In this document: piece by piece, positions 22,131-34,130 of the stretch
How the letters are laid out: each line of letters begins with the position of its first letter
Position numbering within the stretch: the stretch's first letter is position 1
DNA from: Diploptera punctata
Lineage: Eukaryota; Arthropoda; Insecta; Blattodea; Blaberidae
Reading direction: 5' to 3'
Assembly: GCA_030220185.1 (NCBI GenBank)
Contig: JASPKZ010007552.1
Location: forward strand, 1,091,501 to 1,155,500
Length of the DNA: 64,000 nucleotides
Position numbers and translations under genes: made by a program
Notes under the pieces: model-generated
Told to the model about the DNA's origin: nothing
Databases searched by the model: none
The model's input: only the letters and a program-made list of their open reading frames with translations

Positions 22131-22504
22131 GATAAAGTTACTAACCTGGTACTTTTCGTGTCCCTTAAATATGTATTAATATATTACGTGGCATACTACA
22201 TATGCATTGAAATGCTAACTCATTGAAAATCAAAACAAATTTAACTCTAAATTTGCAAATATTCTGTTTTCATTCTTATGGATAACATTTTCTTTCATTC
22301 TGTTTTTAAAACTGAACATCCCCGTACTTTAAAATAAACAAAATTTCATGCCGCGAAAGGCTTGCAAGATATTTGATCTATTAATGGCTGACATCCTGGT
22401 CATTTCACAGAGGTAGGTAAAAGTGTGTATAGTAATACCACAACATTCCATAGATGATAATGTAAACAGTATGTGGTTTTTATGTGGTTAGAATGTCTCC
22501 TAAT
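22131..22504. other. Unassigned AT-rich stretch
   Basis: No gene or repeat identified. Confidence 0.3.
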
Positions 22505-22850
22505 TCTTATAGTCGCTATTTATTAGAGCTGCCCAAATTAATCGTGATTCTGGGTGGACACCGATTTCCTAACTAACTAACTCACTGGCTCTATCCAACT
22601 CGAAGTTTGATTGTTGCACGGACATAAGCTCTCCATACATCCCTATTCTGAGCTAATGTTTTTCAATCTTCCACTATATATTCTACCTCCCTCAAATAAT
22701 TCTTGGTCTACCTACTGGGGGTTTCCCTAAGGACATCGATCTCCTATTGACCATTATTCCATGAGAAAATTCCTTCTCCATAGGGAATTGTGGACCTGTG
22801 CCAAGACACGATACATTAGGTCGTTGGACTTTTCGATTCCTGTATTAATT
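22505..22850 (-). mobile_element. SINE S5, antisense, split by a LINE L1 insertion
   Basis: agtcgctatttattagagct, gcccaaattaatcgtgattc and then, after the LINE, tattgaccattattccatga match the antisense S5 body. It lies at a D1 junction, like the S5 copies at 13577 and 35352. Confidence 0.75.
22571..22730 (-). pseudogene. LINE L1, 3' fragment nested in SINE S5
   Basis: The L1 3' end with an (AACT)n-like tail (aactaactaactcactggc), truncated after the region coding for ...RRPRII. The duplications ggacaccgatttcct (22556-22570) and ggacatcgatctcct (22731-22745) differ at two places, so the insertion is old. Confidence 0.85.
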
Positions 22851-23396
22851 ATTATATGAAAATCTTCGCATTAGTGGATTTTCTTTCGCATATTGCTTGC
22901 TTTGTTCATTAACTCCAGGTTATGTACTTATTTATAATGTCGAACTTATTGATTTTTCTTCTTTAATAATTCTCTATCTTTTGCAAGTTAATACATAACA
23001 CTCATTTGTTCTCTGATTACAATATTATACACTACATACGTTAGTTATTGCGGTAGATCAACGTAAACTTTTAGGTCTAGTTTAATGTAAAAGTTAACAC
23101 AACAAATTTCATAAAACATCACGAAACCTCTTGAAAGAAGTGAGCATGTGAAGGCATCAAGTTAACTGGTGGAAAGCACTCATCACCCCAAGTTATATAT
23201 TTGTAAATGCGTAAAGTGATCATATCACAGGTCTCAGAGAGCTATTCAAAAAGTAGGAGATTACGGCCTCTTTAGACAATTGGAGACGATTTATCTCCCG
23301 AGTTTTATGTACTGCGTGATGTACATTTTTAGTTAAGGAAATATATCTGGCTCTCATTGATTTTAGAGGCTGAGTTGAACCCAGTGACATGATCCT

Positions 23397-23727
23397 TCTT
23401 ATTCTTCGGCTTTCCCCAACTTATATGTTTGCCGTCTTCAGTTTCCATTTATCTCTATAATTCCAATCTCCCTCTTCCAAATTTCTATCATCCATTATAG
23501 TTCTGACGTAGGTTTTCCACTTCCATATTGGTCTGCCACGTTTATTTCTTCCAGGGGGTGACCACTGATATATATTTTTCGGCCATCTTTCATTTTCCAT
23601 CCTTTGTACATGGACATACAATTTAAGAGTTTGATTTTCAATCCTCTTAACAATAGATGTGTTGACATTCACTTCTCTCAAAAGGAATTCATTTCTTATT
23701 TTATGCTGACTTATTTTTTTTGGAGGT
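23397..23727 (-). pseudogene. LINE L3, 5'-truncated C-terminal fragment
   Basis: The minus strand reads NTSIVKRIENQTLKLYVHVQ, RMENERWPKNIYQW, PPGRNKRGRPIWKWKTYV and LEEGDWNYRDKWKL. This is a C-terminal signature common to many animal LINE reverse transcriptase ORFs (basic GRRKRGRP box, then EGDW..R..W). It is followed by a short tail. The 12-bp duplication tgacatgatcct is at 23385-23396 and 23728-23739. Roughly the first 20 codons of the open frame that spans it are flanking D1 sequence. Confidence 0.9.
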
Positions 23728-23936
23728 TGACATGATCCTATCATAATTTTTGTCAAGTAGTAAAAGCCCACACCGCATCTGGAATCCAACTCGTGACCTC
23801 CCGACTTGTAGTCTATTGCCTTAGCAAATTATTCAACGTGTTTCCAACTATTTTATTTAAAATATTTTAATGAATTTTTCCTATTCTATCTTATGTTGGT
23901 ATTCTTATTTAAAACACTAGTTCGCCCTCTTTTTGT

Positions 23937-23941
23937 TGATT

Positions 23942-23972
<31 letters not shown>

Positions 23973-23974
23973 TT
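23937..23974. repeat. (TTTA)n microsatellite
   Basis: About nine TTTA units inside D1 copy 3. Confidence 0.95.
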
Positions 23975-24867
23975 GCACCACAATTGCACTTCCTTACTTT
24001 TGCGCTGGGCGAATGAAAAGAAATGTGAACGAAAAATTAGCTTAGTCTTTAGTTATGACTCCGTTACATCATGAAGACAGCAAAGAACAACACAATATAA
24101 CAAACGCATAACACACCCAAAGTTAAGTTAGAAGGAGGAAATGTTTAATTAATAACAAACCTAAAAAATATCTAGGACCATTAAGGATTCCATGACCTTT
24201 GACGATAGTGGGAGTGTTTCGAGCTAAATCAGAAGTACCATGGCAGAGCTACCTTTACTGGACAAACCTTGAGCGAGAAACAAAATAATTAATTAATCTC
24301 GAAGAACGTGTCAAACTGCATCAATGCATGAAGAAAAAGAAAATTGACTTTCCAACGCAATATTGCAGAAGTGAGATCAATGGGCAGGAGGAAAATGTTA
24401 GCCGTAGAGAAGATAATCTTCTAATGGATATAATCTTAAATAAATCCTAGTCTTCCAAGTTGCAGTTTGGATGTTAGAACACACTCCAAAAATATTCCAA
24501 CAAAAGAAGCTAGACCATGTATAGTCGGGTAAAACTTACTTTAGAAGGCTAAAATGTTCATTAAGTGTTATGATATTATTTCTATTTAACGGCGCTCTTT
24601 AACATCTAAGATCATTACAGCACGATTCAAATCTGAGCGAAAAAGATCAACATATTTAGCTCCGAGTTATATTTCTTCAAATGTGAGGTTCTTTTACGTT
24701 CCGTAAATATAATCACGGTACCGAAGTATCCGGTGACTTTTCGACGGAAGCGGTATTCAGTCATTTTACGTCGTGTAAATCCACACATCTCTGAGAGTTT
24801 GAACTCGTGACCCTGGAAGCCAGATGGACGCATGGTAACCATTGGTCCACCAAGATTGCCTACGAGT

Positions 24868-24902
24868 TCAAGAAGAAGAAGAAGAAGAAAAAGAAGAAGG
24901 AA
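24868..24902. repeat. (AAG)n microsatellite
   Basis: AAG repeats at the D1 position where copy 1 has (AG)n (11704) and copy 2 has only a short purine run. Confidence 0.9.
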
Positions 24903-24934
24903 ACAAGGGACAAAGAGAATATATTTGATTATGT

Positions 24935-25172
24935 TTGTCCCACCTCATTCTTAGTCTATGAACTGGGAGTTTTCTTTCTGGTTTTCCTATATAAAAGCTT
25001 CCATGCACGTCTTTCATTTCCCACTCTTGACACATGTCCTGCCCATCACAGTCTTGGAGACTTAACTGTTCTTATTAACTCTGGCTTCCTATAAATATCA
25101 CGTAGTTCACTGTTATGTAGTCTTCTCCGTTCACCTTTCTGTTCATCTCTCTTTGGTCCAAAAAATATCAAG
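24935..25172 (-). pseudogene. LINE L1, internal fragment
   Basis: The antisense L1 coding region corresponds to FGPKRDEQKGERRRL, RRLRWAGHVSRVG-like and RRPRMRW residues on the minus strand, broken by stops and indels. The 3' tail is missing. No clear target duplication. Confidence 0.75.
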
Positions 25173-25287
25173 AACTTCCAGCCGATGTCAAATTAACAAA
25201 CGTTTAACTTAGTCTCACATTTTTTTAATACAAAGCTGTGGTTTGAGAATTTTTAAACAAGGGATTCCACGAGAAAACTAAACACCC

Positions 25288-27442
25288 CACAGTGGACAGA
25301 AACGAAATCTAGCTGGAAAAAACTATTTTGACTCACCCTCATCAATTATCTTTCTTTTTTCAATCTAATATAATTGTTCTTAACTTATCTCCAAAGAAGG
25401 GTATAATTCTAATGTTTATGAAGACAATATAAACATCGGAAGTTGCCAAGTTAGGAACTCATCTGGTCTACATCCCAGTTGTGTTATTGGCGTTGTATGT
25501 TCAAGTTCAGTTACCTTTTATTTTTATTCTATATGAATACTTCACCTCAAGATTTTTAATTTTATTGATATATTTATCGTTTTTCTATATAACCAGATAT
25601 TATGTTAAATATACGTGGAATCATACATTCCAAACACTAAAAAGTTTACACAATCATCTTACTTTAAATTGAGCTACAAAGAAAACAGTTCTGAACAATA
25701 GTACAAATTTTAGTTATAATATAGAGAGATTTATGGACTTTAATTACCGTATACTAACATGTGTGCAAATTAATGCGTTTTTTTAAATAAGCTTTCTCGT
25801 TATAGAGGCGGCTACCAACTGAGGATTACCGTCACGCGCAGACAATTGTTTGATTTAATACGGAAGAAAAGTGTTCGATAGAGGCAATAAGTGATAATTT
25901 AGTAAATAAATTAGGGTTATGGGGAAGTTAGGACAATTTTTTAAATTATATTAAGAAAACAATATATTTTTGAAAAGCTATTTTCTCATACGTAGGCAGT
26001 TGTGCAAGAGAAAAAGATAATAGATTTCTACTGAGATATTTTGATTGGCTAGAAGTGGATTTAACTTGCCGTTATTAAGAATTAATGTAGAACAATGACA
26101 GACGTTGGAAAATCCTTTCCATCTGCTTATGGAATTGGAAGATCCAACATATATTTCGAAGAGGCTGAAATAAAAAAAATCACTTAGGCAGGAATTCTCT
26201 CGCGATGTACTTGCTCTTGCAACAGAATTGATACTTTTCGGTCATATAGTAAACGGGATACTGCTGATGTTTTAATGAAATTACTAAAAACAAGCAATAA
26301 TAGCTTCAAAATAATAAGAAGTGTTACGAATCACCCCGCTCAACTCCCCCATCTTATATGTCGGACGATGAATTGCCTTTTTTGACAACAAAATATCAAA
26401 ACGCCAACATATTAACATGAGACTAGGTGCCAAAAAGAGAGGTTGCGATATTTACCCACCCTATAATGCTAGTAGGGAGGCAAATTTGTTTTGCTACCCT
26501 TTCCAAGACCATATTTCAGCACAAATCAGACTATACATTTTTTATTTTTTATTCCAGCCTCTTCGAAAGATATTTCGGGTCTTACAATTACAAAAGCAGA
26601 TGGAACAAGATTTTTCCAACGACTCTCATTGTTCTAAATTTTTAATATCGAGAAAATTAACGTCCACTTCTAGCCAATCAGAATATTTTAGTAGAAAATA
26701 TTTTTTTCTCGCGCATAACTTCCCATGTCTTCGAATATCGCTTTTAATTTTTTTTAAATATATATTAAAACATTCTCCGAACATCCCCCTAACTCTAATA
26801 TATTAATAAATGATCACTTATTACCTCAATCGAACACGTTTCTTCATATATTAAATCAAAACAATTCTCTGCGCGCGAGGGAAGGTCTCAGCTTCCGAAC
26901 ACCTCCTGTAATGAGAAAGCTAATTAAAAAAAAAACGCGATAAATTGCACATGTTATTGTGCGGGAATTAAAGTCCATACATCATTCTATATTATAACCA
27001 AAATTTGTACTACTGTTCAGAACTCTTTTTTTCGTATCTCAATTTAAAATAAGATGATTGTGTAAATTTTATAGTGTTTCGAAGGTATGATTCTGCGTGT
27101 ATTTAACGCAATATCTGGTAGTGTGGAAACATTTTAAATATATCAATGCAAAATACAAACCTTGAGGTAAAGTATCCATATAGAATAAGAAGAACAACTC
27201 ACTGAACTTTAATACAAAACGTATTTATTTCCACAGTTCGGAACAGAATTGGGATGCCGACCAGATGAGTTCTTAACTATCGGCAAATTCCGATGTTTAT
27301 ATTGTCTTCATAGAATTCTACCCTCCTTTGCAGATAAGTGAAGAACAGTCATCTGGCAATCATATTAGAGTAAAGAAAGATGAATTAGTGAGAGTGAGTA
27401 AAGTACTTTTTTGCAGCTAGATTTCGTATCTGTCCCACTGTG
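25288..27442. mobile_element. Transib-like foldback element, 2155 bp, CACAGTG ends
   Basis: Two long inverted arms (25288-26180 and 26537-27442) pair through their whole length at roughly 80 percent around a spacer of about 356 bp. The left end is CACAGTGGACAGAAACGAAA and the right end, reversed, is CACAGTGGGACAGATACGAA. Both are followed by atctagctg and an A-rich block (AAAAAACTA / AAAAAAGTA) 22 or 23 bp from the heptamer. A perfect 5-bp duplication CACCC flanks the element (25283-25287, 27443-27447). A CACAGTG-type end, a 5-bp duplication and an A-rich block about 23 bp inward fit the Transib superfamily. No transposase is encoded; all open frames are short. The arms have drifted apart, so it is not young. 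Confidence 0.8.
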
Positions 27443-27447
27443 CACCC

Positions 27448-27654
27448 GGGCCATACAGTCGCACCACTTGTCCGGACAGGGATTTTAACACATACTTGTT
27501 TAACCACACAGGACATTTTGGGCCTCCTCGAATGAGTGATCAGCTCAATGTCAGGGCCTCCTCCAAGACAACACAACATTAAGACGAAACACACCATTCA
27601 CACACACATTCATACTATACATGGCGAATATGATAATGATGGCCAGGTGAGTTA
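27448..27654. other. Unassigned spacer
   Basis: GC-richer than its surroundings, with ttgtccggacagggatttta and gaggcctcc-like motifs on either strand. An antisense open frame at 27385-27597 crosses the end of the foldback element, so it is unlikely to be a gene. Possibly part of an unidentified SINE. Confidence 0.3.
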
Positions 27655-27930
27655 TAAGTGTGCAAGTCACTTGGTATAACAGTCGCTGTCCACTGCCATT
27701 TTAGAGAGGTAGACGTTATACCTATGTGTGATAAGTGGTCAACTGTCTGATTCCCAAAATGTAATAGGCGGTATATACTACAACTCAAATTCCTCACAAT
27801 TCTAGGTGGACATCGTTCCACACAAGCCGACATTTAGTGAGGAAATTTCTTCCACATAGGGACTCGAACCAGAGCATGTTCGGTAGCTCTGCAACAAGAC
27901 GTAATGTCTGTATTTTTCACTTTCAACATT
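27655..27930 (+). mobile_element. SINE S3, body without clear tRNA head
   Basis: Matches 6225-6475 (acttggtataacagt, ccactgccattttagagagg, gataagtggtcaactgt, cctcacaattct). The antisense open frame at 27615 is the same shadow frame as at 6209. Confidence 0.7.
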
Positions 27931-27939
27931 TTCATAAGA

Positions 27940-28012
27940 TGGCAAATTATCTTTTTGGGAAAAGATCAACACTAGAATAAGACAGGGATGTGGACTTTCA
28001 CCGGTGATTTTC

Positions 28013-28062
<50 letters not shown>

Positions 28063-28810
28063 TAGATTAATAAACGAATGGAGGAAAACACAACAAACTT
28101 AATGCTATTCTCTTTGCAGACGATTTAGCTCTTCTGGCACATTCTGAAAATGATTTGCAACGATCAATTTATAATTTACAAAAATAGCTGCCTTATTTAA
28201 TATGGAAATATCAATTAACAAAACTAAAATTATGGCATTTCTTGGGAAGGACACCATACAAAGTAAAATCTGTCTCCAGAATAAAATTTTAGAGAGATCT
28301 AATCAATTTAAATATCTTGGATATTATCTCTCTATCTGGGATGAAAAGGATATCCCTGAAAAAAATTACTAGTTATAATAAAAGTTTGGGAATTATTAAT
28401 CAAGTTATGAAACCATCCCTTGTACAAAAAAAACACCAGATTACGTTTATATAACACTTTGGCCAGACCAGTGTTGACCTATGGTAGTGAAGCATGGACA
28501 CTAAACAGTCAACATGAAAGCAGAATAACGGCTTGTGAAATGAGATTCATGCGCAGAATAGCGGGTTACACCAGATGGGATCAGAAAAGGAACACCGATA
28601 TCTTAAAAGAATTGAAGACTACGCCAATTTTGGAATATATTAAACAGTACCAACTAAATTGGAAACACCATCTTGAAAGAATGAGTTCAAATCAGATCCC
28701 CAAAGCTGCTTATAATTATATACCAAGAGGATGAAGATCTCTGGGCCGTCCTATGAAACGCTGGAGGGAAAAAGTTTCTATGGGATCCTAACAGGCCTTG
28801 GCCTAATACT
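27940..28810 (+). pseudogene. LINE L2, 5'-truncated reverse transcriptase
   Basis: The plus strand reads FWEKINTRIRQGCGLSPVIF, then a TA microsatellite, MNRLINEW, and the catalytic box LFADDLALLAHSENDLQ (about 28111-28160). These are followed by MEISINKTKIMAFLG, FKYLGYYLSIW, LARPVLTYGSEAWTLNSQ, MRFMRRIAGYTRWDQKRNTD and a GRPMKRWREKV tail, and the 3' end carries GAA repeats. The order matches palm, thumb and C-terminal parts of a non-LTR reverse transcriptase. Frame changes and stops are present, and the N-terminal endonuclease is missing, so it is inactive. Confidence 0.88.
28015..28059. repeat. (TA)n microsatellite inside the L2 reverse transcriptase
   Basis: About 22 TA units lie between codons for ...VIFIIY and MNRLINEW, exactly where the family encodes Ile-Tyr. 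Confidence 0.95.
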
Positions 28811-29397
28811 TAGAAGGAAGAAGAAGAACATTATTATTACATGAACATTTTCGCACCAACTATCTTCCATCTATGGCCTGTTTTTTATAAACTCTAGGTT
28901 ATATATTGTTTTAATTTTTCCATTTTATCAATATTTTTCACAATTCCCTACTTTTTTTAATTTATTGCTGGGGGTTTATTTGTTCTCAGACTTCAAAATT
29001 ATACATTTTTAAGTTGTTTGATCATTATCACCGACTAGGTTACTTTAAAGCAAAAGTTAAGAAAACAATGAAGTATATACAAAAAACAATAAAATCGCGT
29101 GAAAAATGTCAGTGAGTGAAGGCACACACGTCTTTCTCGAGGCAAATTTGGTAAAATATGCACAATCCCAATTTTTTCACGGCTAGTTGCTATAAGTGGT
29201 GTAATTTATCCCACTGCAGGACTCAGGAAGCCCTTGGGATATTGAGTAGTTAAGACTCACAACTTTCTAGACATTTGGTGCAAGATATCAGCCGGATTGT
29301 CAGCCCTTCCCACGGCTTTACACTTAGAACGTATGTATGTTACTCAATTGGTTGAGTCGCATGTTCAAACTTAGATCAATGGGCCGTGAGAATTTAA

Positions 29398-30300
29398 TTT
29401 CTGCCGCAGTTAGTCTTTGTTCATCTACACTGCGAATTGTCCATGCCTCACTGCCGTAACACAGTATTGGTCTGGCCTATGTTTTATAAATACTAGTTCG
29501 TGTGTGTTGCTGTACTGTGTTTGGCTTGAAAATATGATTTATAATTCCTGTTACTCTATTAAATTTTATAATTTTTTGACTAAAATCTTTTTTCCTCTTC
29601 GTATGTAACTTCATATCTGAGGTAATTAAATATGTTAGTTTGTTTCTAATATTTTATTATTAATAATAATTTTACTGCGACCTGGGTATTTTCCTAGAAA
29701 AGCCATAACTTTAGATTTTTCTGCTGAGATTTCCATATTGTATTTTATTGCAATTTGGTGAAGAGTAGACTGAACGTTATACGTCATCTTCTAAATTCGC
29801 TATAAACACAATGTAATCTGCAAATAATAGGGTGTCTAAATTATATAATCTATTAAGTGGTATACTGCCATGTGGTTGTAGTCTCCATTCTTTAATAATT
29901 GAGTTTATGTGTATTGTGAAGAGCATTGGTGAAAGACCACATCCTTGTCTAACCCTTGATTAATTGGTCTGCATACAGAGATTTCATTTTCAACCTTGGA
30001 TGTATTATCCTTATAAATATCATATATATATATATATATATATAGCTTTTATCAGTTGGTCTAGGATTCCATCATATTTGTGGATTTCTAATAATTTCTT
30101 TCAATTTACTTTGTCAAATGCCTTCTTCAAGTCAATGAACGCCATGTGTGTTTCAAAATTAAACTCTGTGTTTTCTATTAGAATTTTAATAGTGAAGTAT
30201 TCATCTGTACAGGATCTTCCTTTTCGGAATCCATTTTGTGCTTCATCTAATAAATTGTCATAATAATTAGTAAATTTTGATTCAAGTAATTTTTATAAAA
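29398..30300 (-). pseudogene. LINE L2, reverse transcriptase core fragment
   Basis: The minus strand reads DEAQNGFRKGRSCTDEYFTI, then MAFIDLKKAFDKVN, YDGILDQLIKA, a TA repeat, DIYKDN and MEISAEKSKVMAFLGKYPG. At the far end AVDEQRLTAAE-like residues follow. This is the fingers and palm region of the same family as 27940. Stops, including one inside the RT core, show it is dead. It replaces about 280 bp that D1 copy 1 retains (8115-8398). Confidence 0.85.
30021..30043. repeat. (AT)n microsatellite inside antisense L2
   Basis: About 11 units, lying just before the codons for IYKDN on the minus strand. Confidence 0.9.
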
Positions 30301-31582
30301 TCACATACTTATCCTCTTCCTTTCAGGCTCTTGCACTAACCTATTTTTTATATGTACCCCACAAATAAATTAATGTCTTGGGCGAATTACTAGAACTGTG
30401 AAACGCATTAAATTAGTATTATAGTGACCGGCCTCGCTGGTTCCTAGTTGTCAGGATTCCATTTCCATCATTAAAGACATCACAGGATAATACAAGATAA
30501 GAAACACACATGTCTATCTAGATGTAAGTTAGAGAGGACATTATCAATAATAACAAGTCATTTAGGTATAATAAGAAGATATTACGTAAATATGAAGAAA
30601 CTGTATATGAACCATGCAATAGTAAAGAAACAATAAATGAACTACTACATACCGGTACTTCTAGTCAATTTTAACTTGGATTTAGAATTAAAAAATCCAC
30701 TTTTGGCTACTAACTGTCTCTTTATTTATTATTCTCTTCTCCCATTAACTTGTTCTGTATTTCATTTTTATCTCAATTCAACTTATCCATAAAATTCTAC
30801 ACAATTCACACTATATTCCTACGTATTTAAATACAGTTCTCACCATAGTTTTCTGCGAGATTCGAACCTTGGACTTGTGATCTACTCCTTGAAAGTCATT
30901 GCTAATTAGCCACTTTGAAAAACTAATATTTTCATTAGCATTATGTGTTATGGTTCTGTTTTCGGAAAATTGTAAATAAATTTCAATTTTTTCACGAAAT
31001 ATAATTTATCCCTAGTACTGAAAAATGACAATATATAACAGCAAAGAAAGTCCAGAAATATATATATAAATACGTTACGTAAATATTACGTCATTCCGAT
31101 TGTTTGTCCTCGACATTCATATGTTGTATTTATAAAGGAGAAAGAACCATTTTTTTAGTTTATTTTCTAACTGAAGCAATATAAAAGTCTAACTGATATG
31201 TGACGTAATAACCTGATAGGATATTAGTGTGTGTTATTACAGTTTTTTTTTGTTTTCCAATTTTCGACCAATGTTTGTTAATATGAAGAAATCCTCATAC
31301 TATGTGAATGATGTGTAGAATATTAAAAAGTTAACAGAAATCTGGATCTTACTAATAAACCAACGCTGGATAAAAAGGACTAAGTTTAATGTAAAACTAT
31401 TTTGTTAGCTTTTTAAATTCAAGATAGACGTATTGAAATGTGATATATAACTTAAAGAATATTGTTCGTACATCGGAAGTGAGTCGGTTTGTGTTAACTA
31501 TCATCTGATAAAAGTCCATTATGAGGTACATGGTTCAAAATTAGAATAGTTTTTGTATTTTGAAAATCTACATGAATGGGTT

Positions 31583-31731
31583 GCTATAACGGTTGAGGGA
31601 TCCGACATGTTGACCACATGTCACCCCTACACTGGCTAGATGATCGTCTACCTCTAACACAGTGGATGTGAGGCCAGCAGCAGCCAGGTCAGCGGAGGAT
31701 CTTCTAGGCCAGTCGCGCTTGGAGTTTTTAT
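31583..31731 (+). mobile_element. SINE S5, 5'-truncated
   Basis: Matches the 3' part of S5 (gctataacggttgagg, acatgttgaccacatgtcac, gatgtgaggccagcag, ggccagtcgcgc). The 11-bp duplication atgaatgggtt is at 31572-31582 and 31732-31742. This is the same D1 position at which S1 sits in copy 1. Confidence 0.88.
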
Positions 31732-33426
31732 ATGAATGGGTTATTCGACCGCCTTAACTCCTCAGCAAACCGCAAGAATGCGTGTAAATATGAAGTAAAA
31801 CTAAAATATACTAAACTTCATCGCGCCATGTTCCAAATGACTGAAACAGTGACAGTGGTTCGTTACAATGAATGTTACACATATTTCACTAGATAATTCA
31901 AATGAACGGATTCTCATGTTGCCCATGCAACGTTTTTTGCATAATTACCAACTATTTGGCACCCTTGAGATTGAATGACCTTGATATTGGTGGCGGATTT
32001 CTGTTCTTTAAGACCAGAAGTAACATAACTTATCAGCCTCCCTCCCCCCTGCTGGATAAAGAAACATTCGACGAGAATCATTCAATGAAGGAATAATTAA
32101 TCACGGCGGAGGTTACGTTTGTCCTTCCAATATCAGAAATGGTGGAAAAAAGATCAAATGTTAGGAGAAACATGTTAGCCATAGAGAAGGTGTCATTTCT
32201 ACAGAACAAAATCTTAAACAAGTACTTACTGATCCTCCAAGTTGGTTGTTAGGCCGGTCTCCGTAAAATTTCCTACAAAAGAAAGACAAGTATTATGTAT
32301 AGTCGGGAAAAACATAGTTGAGAAGGCCAAATCATAAAATCAGTGTTATATTATTTCTATCTTACGATAAACTTATTTCTTAAGAACCAACATCACATGC
32401 ATCGCAATTCAAATCCGAGCGATAGAGGGCCAAAAATGCACGAAAGTCTCGTTTTTCAAGCTTTAAATTCTCTTACGTGCCGTAAATTGAGGCAGAGAAC
32501 AAAATTATTTAGTTCGCGTCCAAATGAACCTCGTCTAAGCATTATTATGCCCTGAAAATTCACACTAACTGGCCATGCTTGACCCCCATGAATTTTTAAA
32601 TCCAATAACAAGTATGCTAACCACTATTCTACCAGTATCGATTACAGCACCAATAATGGGAAGGGGAGGGGAAGAGAGAAAATAAAAAATTGTGCTCTAA
32701 TTGTATGCGTATTACATGTCTTTTGTCAAATTATTATCTAATAATAAAACAATGTCACTTTTTAAAAGTTAAATTTGTCATTATGAATATTTAAAAGAAG
32801 AAAACTATATATAAACTATACATAATGGCGTAATCTATTGTTGAGCCATAGCCTCTCCTTTTGAAAGGAGTTACTAGTCCAAGATAATTTTTAGTTACCT
32901 TATTTCCTCACAGTGTCATGGACGGTATGCGGTCAACACACCCACCCAATGAGACATCTAACAGGCAACTAAAATATTATTAGAATTTTGAAGTCGGTAA
33001 ATTTTGCTCATATGCGTCTTTATTCAGGCTTAAGGATCTTATACGAACCTGAAAATGCTTCGGAGTCGGAACCCATAGCTTAAAGTCCCTCCCGGAGGAT
33101 TTGCTCCTTGGATTTTTTCGTCCTAAAATACCCATCGTCCACGGCCTATTTCGAACCCGCGGCCCTCGGAACCATAGGCAAGGAGCATAACCACTAGTCC
33201 ACCGCATCAAAACTATACATAATAACCGTTTAAATGTATTATGGGATTCTTCCCTAAGCACAATTAGCACATTTATTAAATAAAGATTGATTTCATAAAA
33301 ATTTGGACAAAATGCGTCTTGTTGCATAGCTACAACAAGAATGATAAAATAACCGTAACGTTACGAAGCAACGTCATTGAATATGAAATAGAAAATTACG
33401 GTTTTAAATTATATTAATAAAATATT

Positions 33427-33755
33427 GTCCACCGCTGTGGTCTCGAGGTAGAGTGCTGCCTTGTCACGAAGCGGGCCCGGGTTCGATCCCCGGTCGGGGA
33501 AATTTTTCTGAGTGAGGTATTTATCGTTTTTTTTCTCACCTGTAAGGCAAATGTCAGGAAAACTTTAAGGCCCAAACGGTCCCCGAAATCATATGGCCAT
33601 CATCATCATCTTTATCATTAACATCATCCTTTACCGGTGTGGAAAGCAACGGAAAGCTACAATTCCCTGGTAAAGCTGCAAAGTATAGCATGAAAATGCT
33701 ATGATTGCAGTGAAAGACCTGCGCTCGTGCGGAATTCCTGTGGATAGATGGATGG
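33427..33755 (+). mobile_element. SINE S2, tRNA-derived, full length
   Basis: Head gtccaccgctgtggtctcga and cccgggttcgatccccggtc; body with acctgtaaggcaaatgtcag and gcatgaaaatgctatgattg; tail of ATGG repeats. The 11-bp duplication aataaaatatt is at 33416-33426 and 33756-33766. Empty in D1 copy 1 near 12575. Confidence 0.92.
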
Positions 33756-34130
33756 AATAAAATATTAATATTTTACAGATTGAATTCAAAATTGTTTAAT
33801 CTGTGTAGCAGAGATTTACAGACAATGCTTCCTCTATCAGGTAAATATTAAGTAAATTTTCAAATATCTTATTTATCATCGTTTAAATGCTAGGTATTAT
33901 GATACATCCTGATGTATATAAGGCATGTTAATTGAAATTATAACAAATTTTACACTCAAATAAGAAACTTTCTATTTTCGATGATTTCACATAATATTGT
34001 GTTATACTCTTTTTATTAAATTCTTCCGTTTTTAACAAAAAAGAAAACCTTCTTGCGCGAGAGGCCTGCAACTGCCTAACCACTTAGGCCTATTATATTT
34101 TTTCAAAGGAAGTCCATAATGTATATACCC

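Larger units (their letters stand above)
22855..25282. repeat. D1 tandem unit, copy 3, truncated
   Basis: Aligns with D1 copies 1 and 2: attaactccaggttatgta, tttatttaaaatattttaat, gaaaatgttagccgtagaga, tatagtcgggtaaaac and ttcaaatctgagcg. It is more diverged than copies 1 and 2 are from each other, and it breaks off near the foldback element. Confidence 0.6.
28829..34130. repeat. D1 tandem unit, copy 2
   Basis: The best-aligned partner of copy 1 (see 6697-13570). It carries its own insertions: LINE L2 antisense, a SINE S5 3' fragment and SINE S2. It lacks the S2, S4, L1, S1, MITE, AG-repeat and mariner insertions of copy 1. No own coding sequence. Confidence 0.8.
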
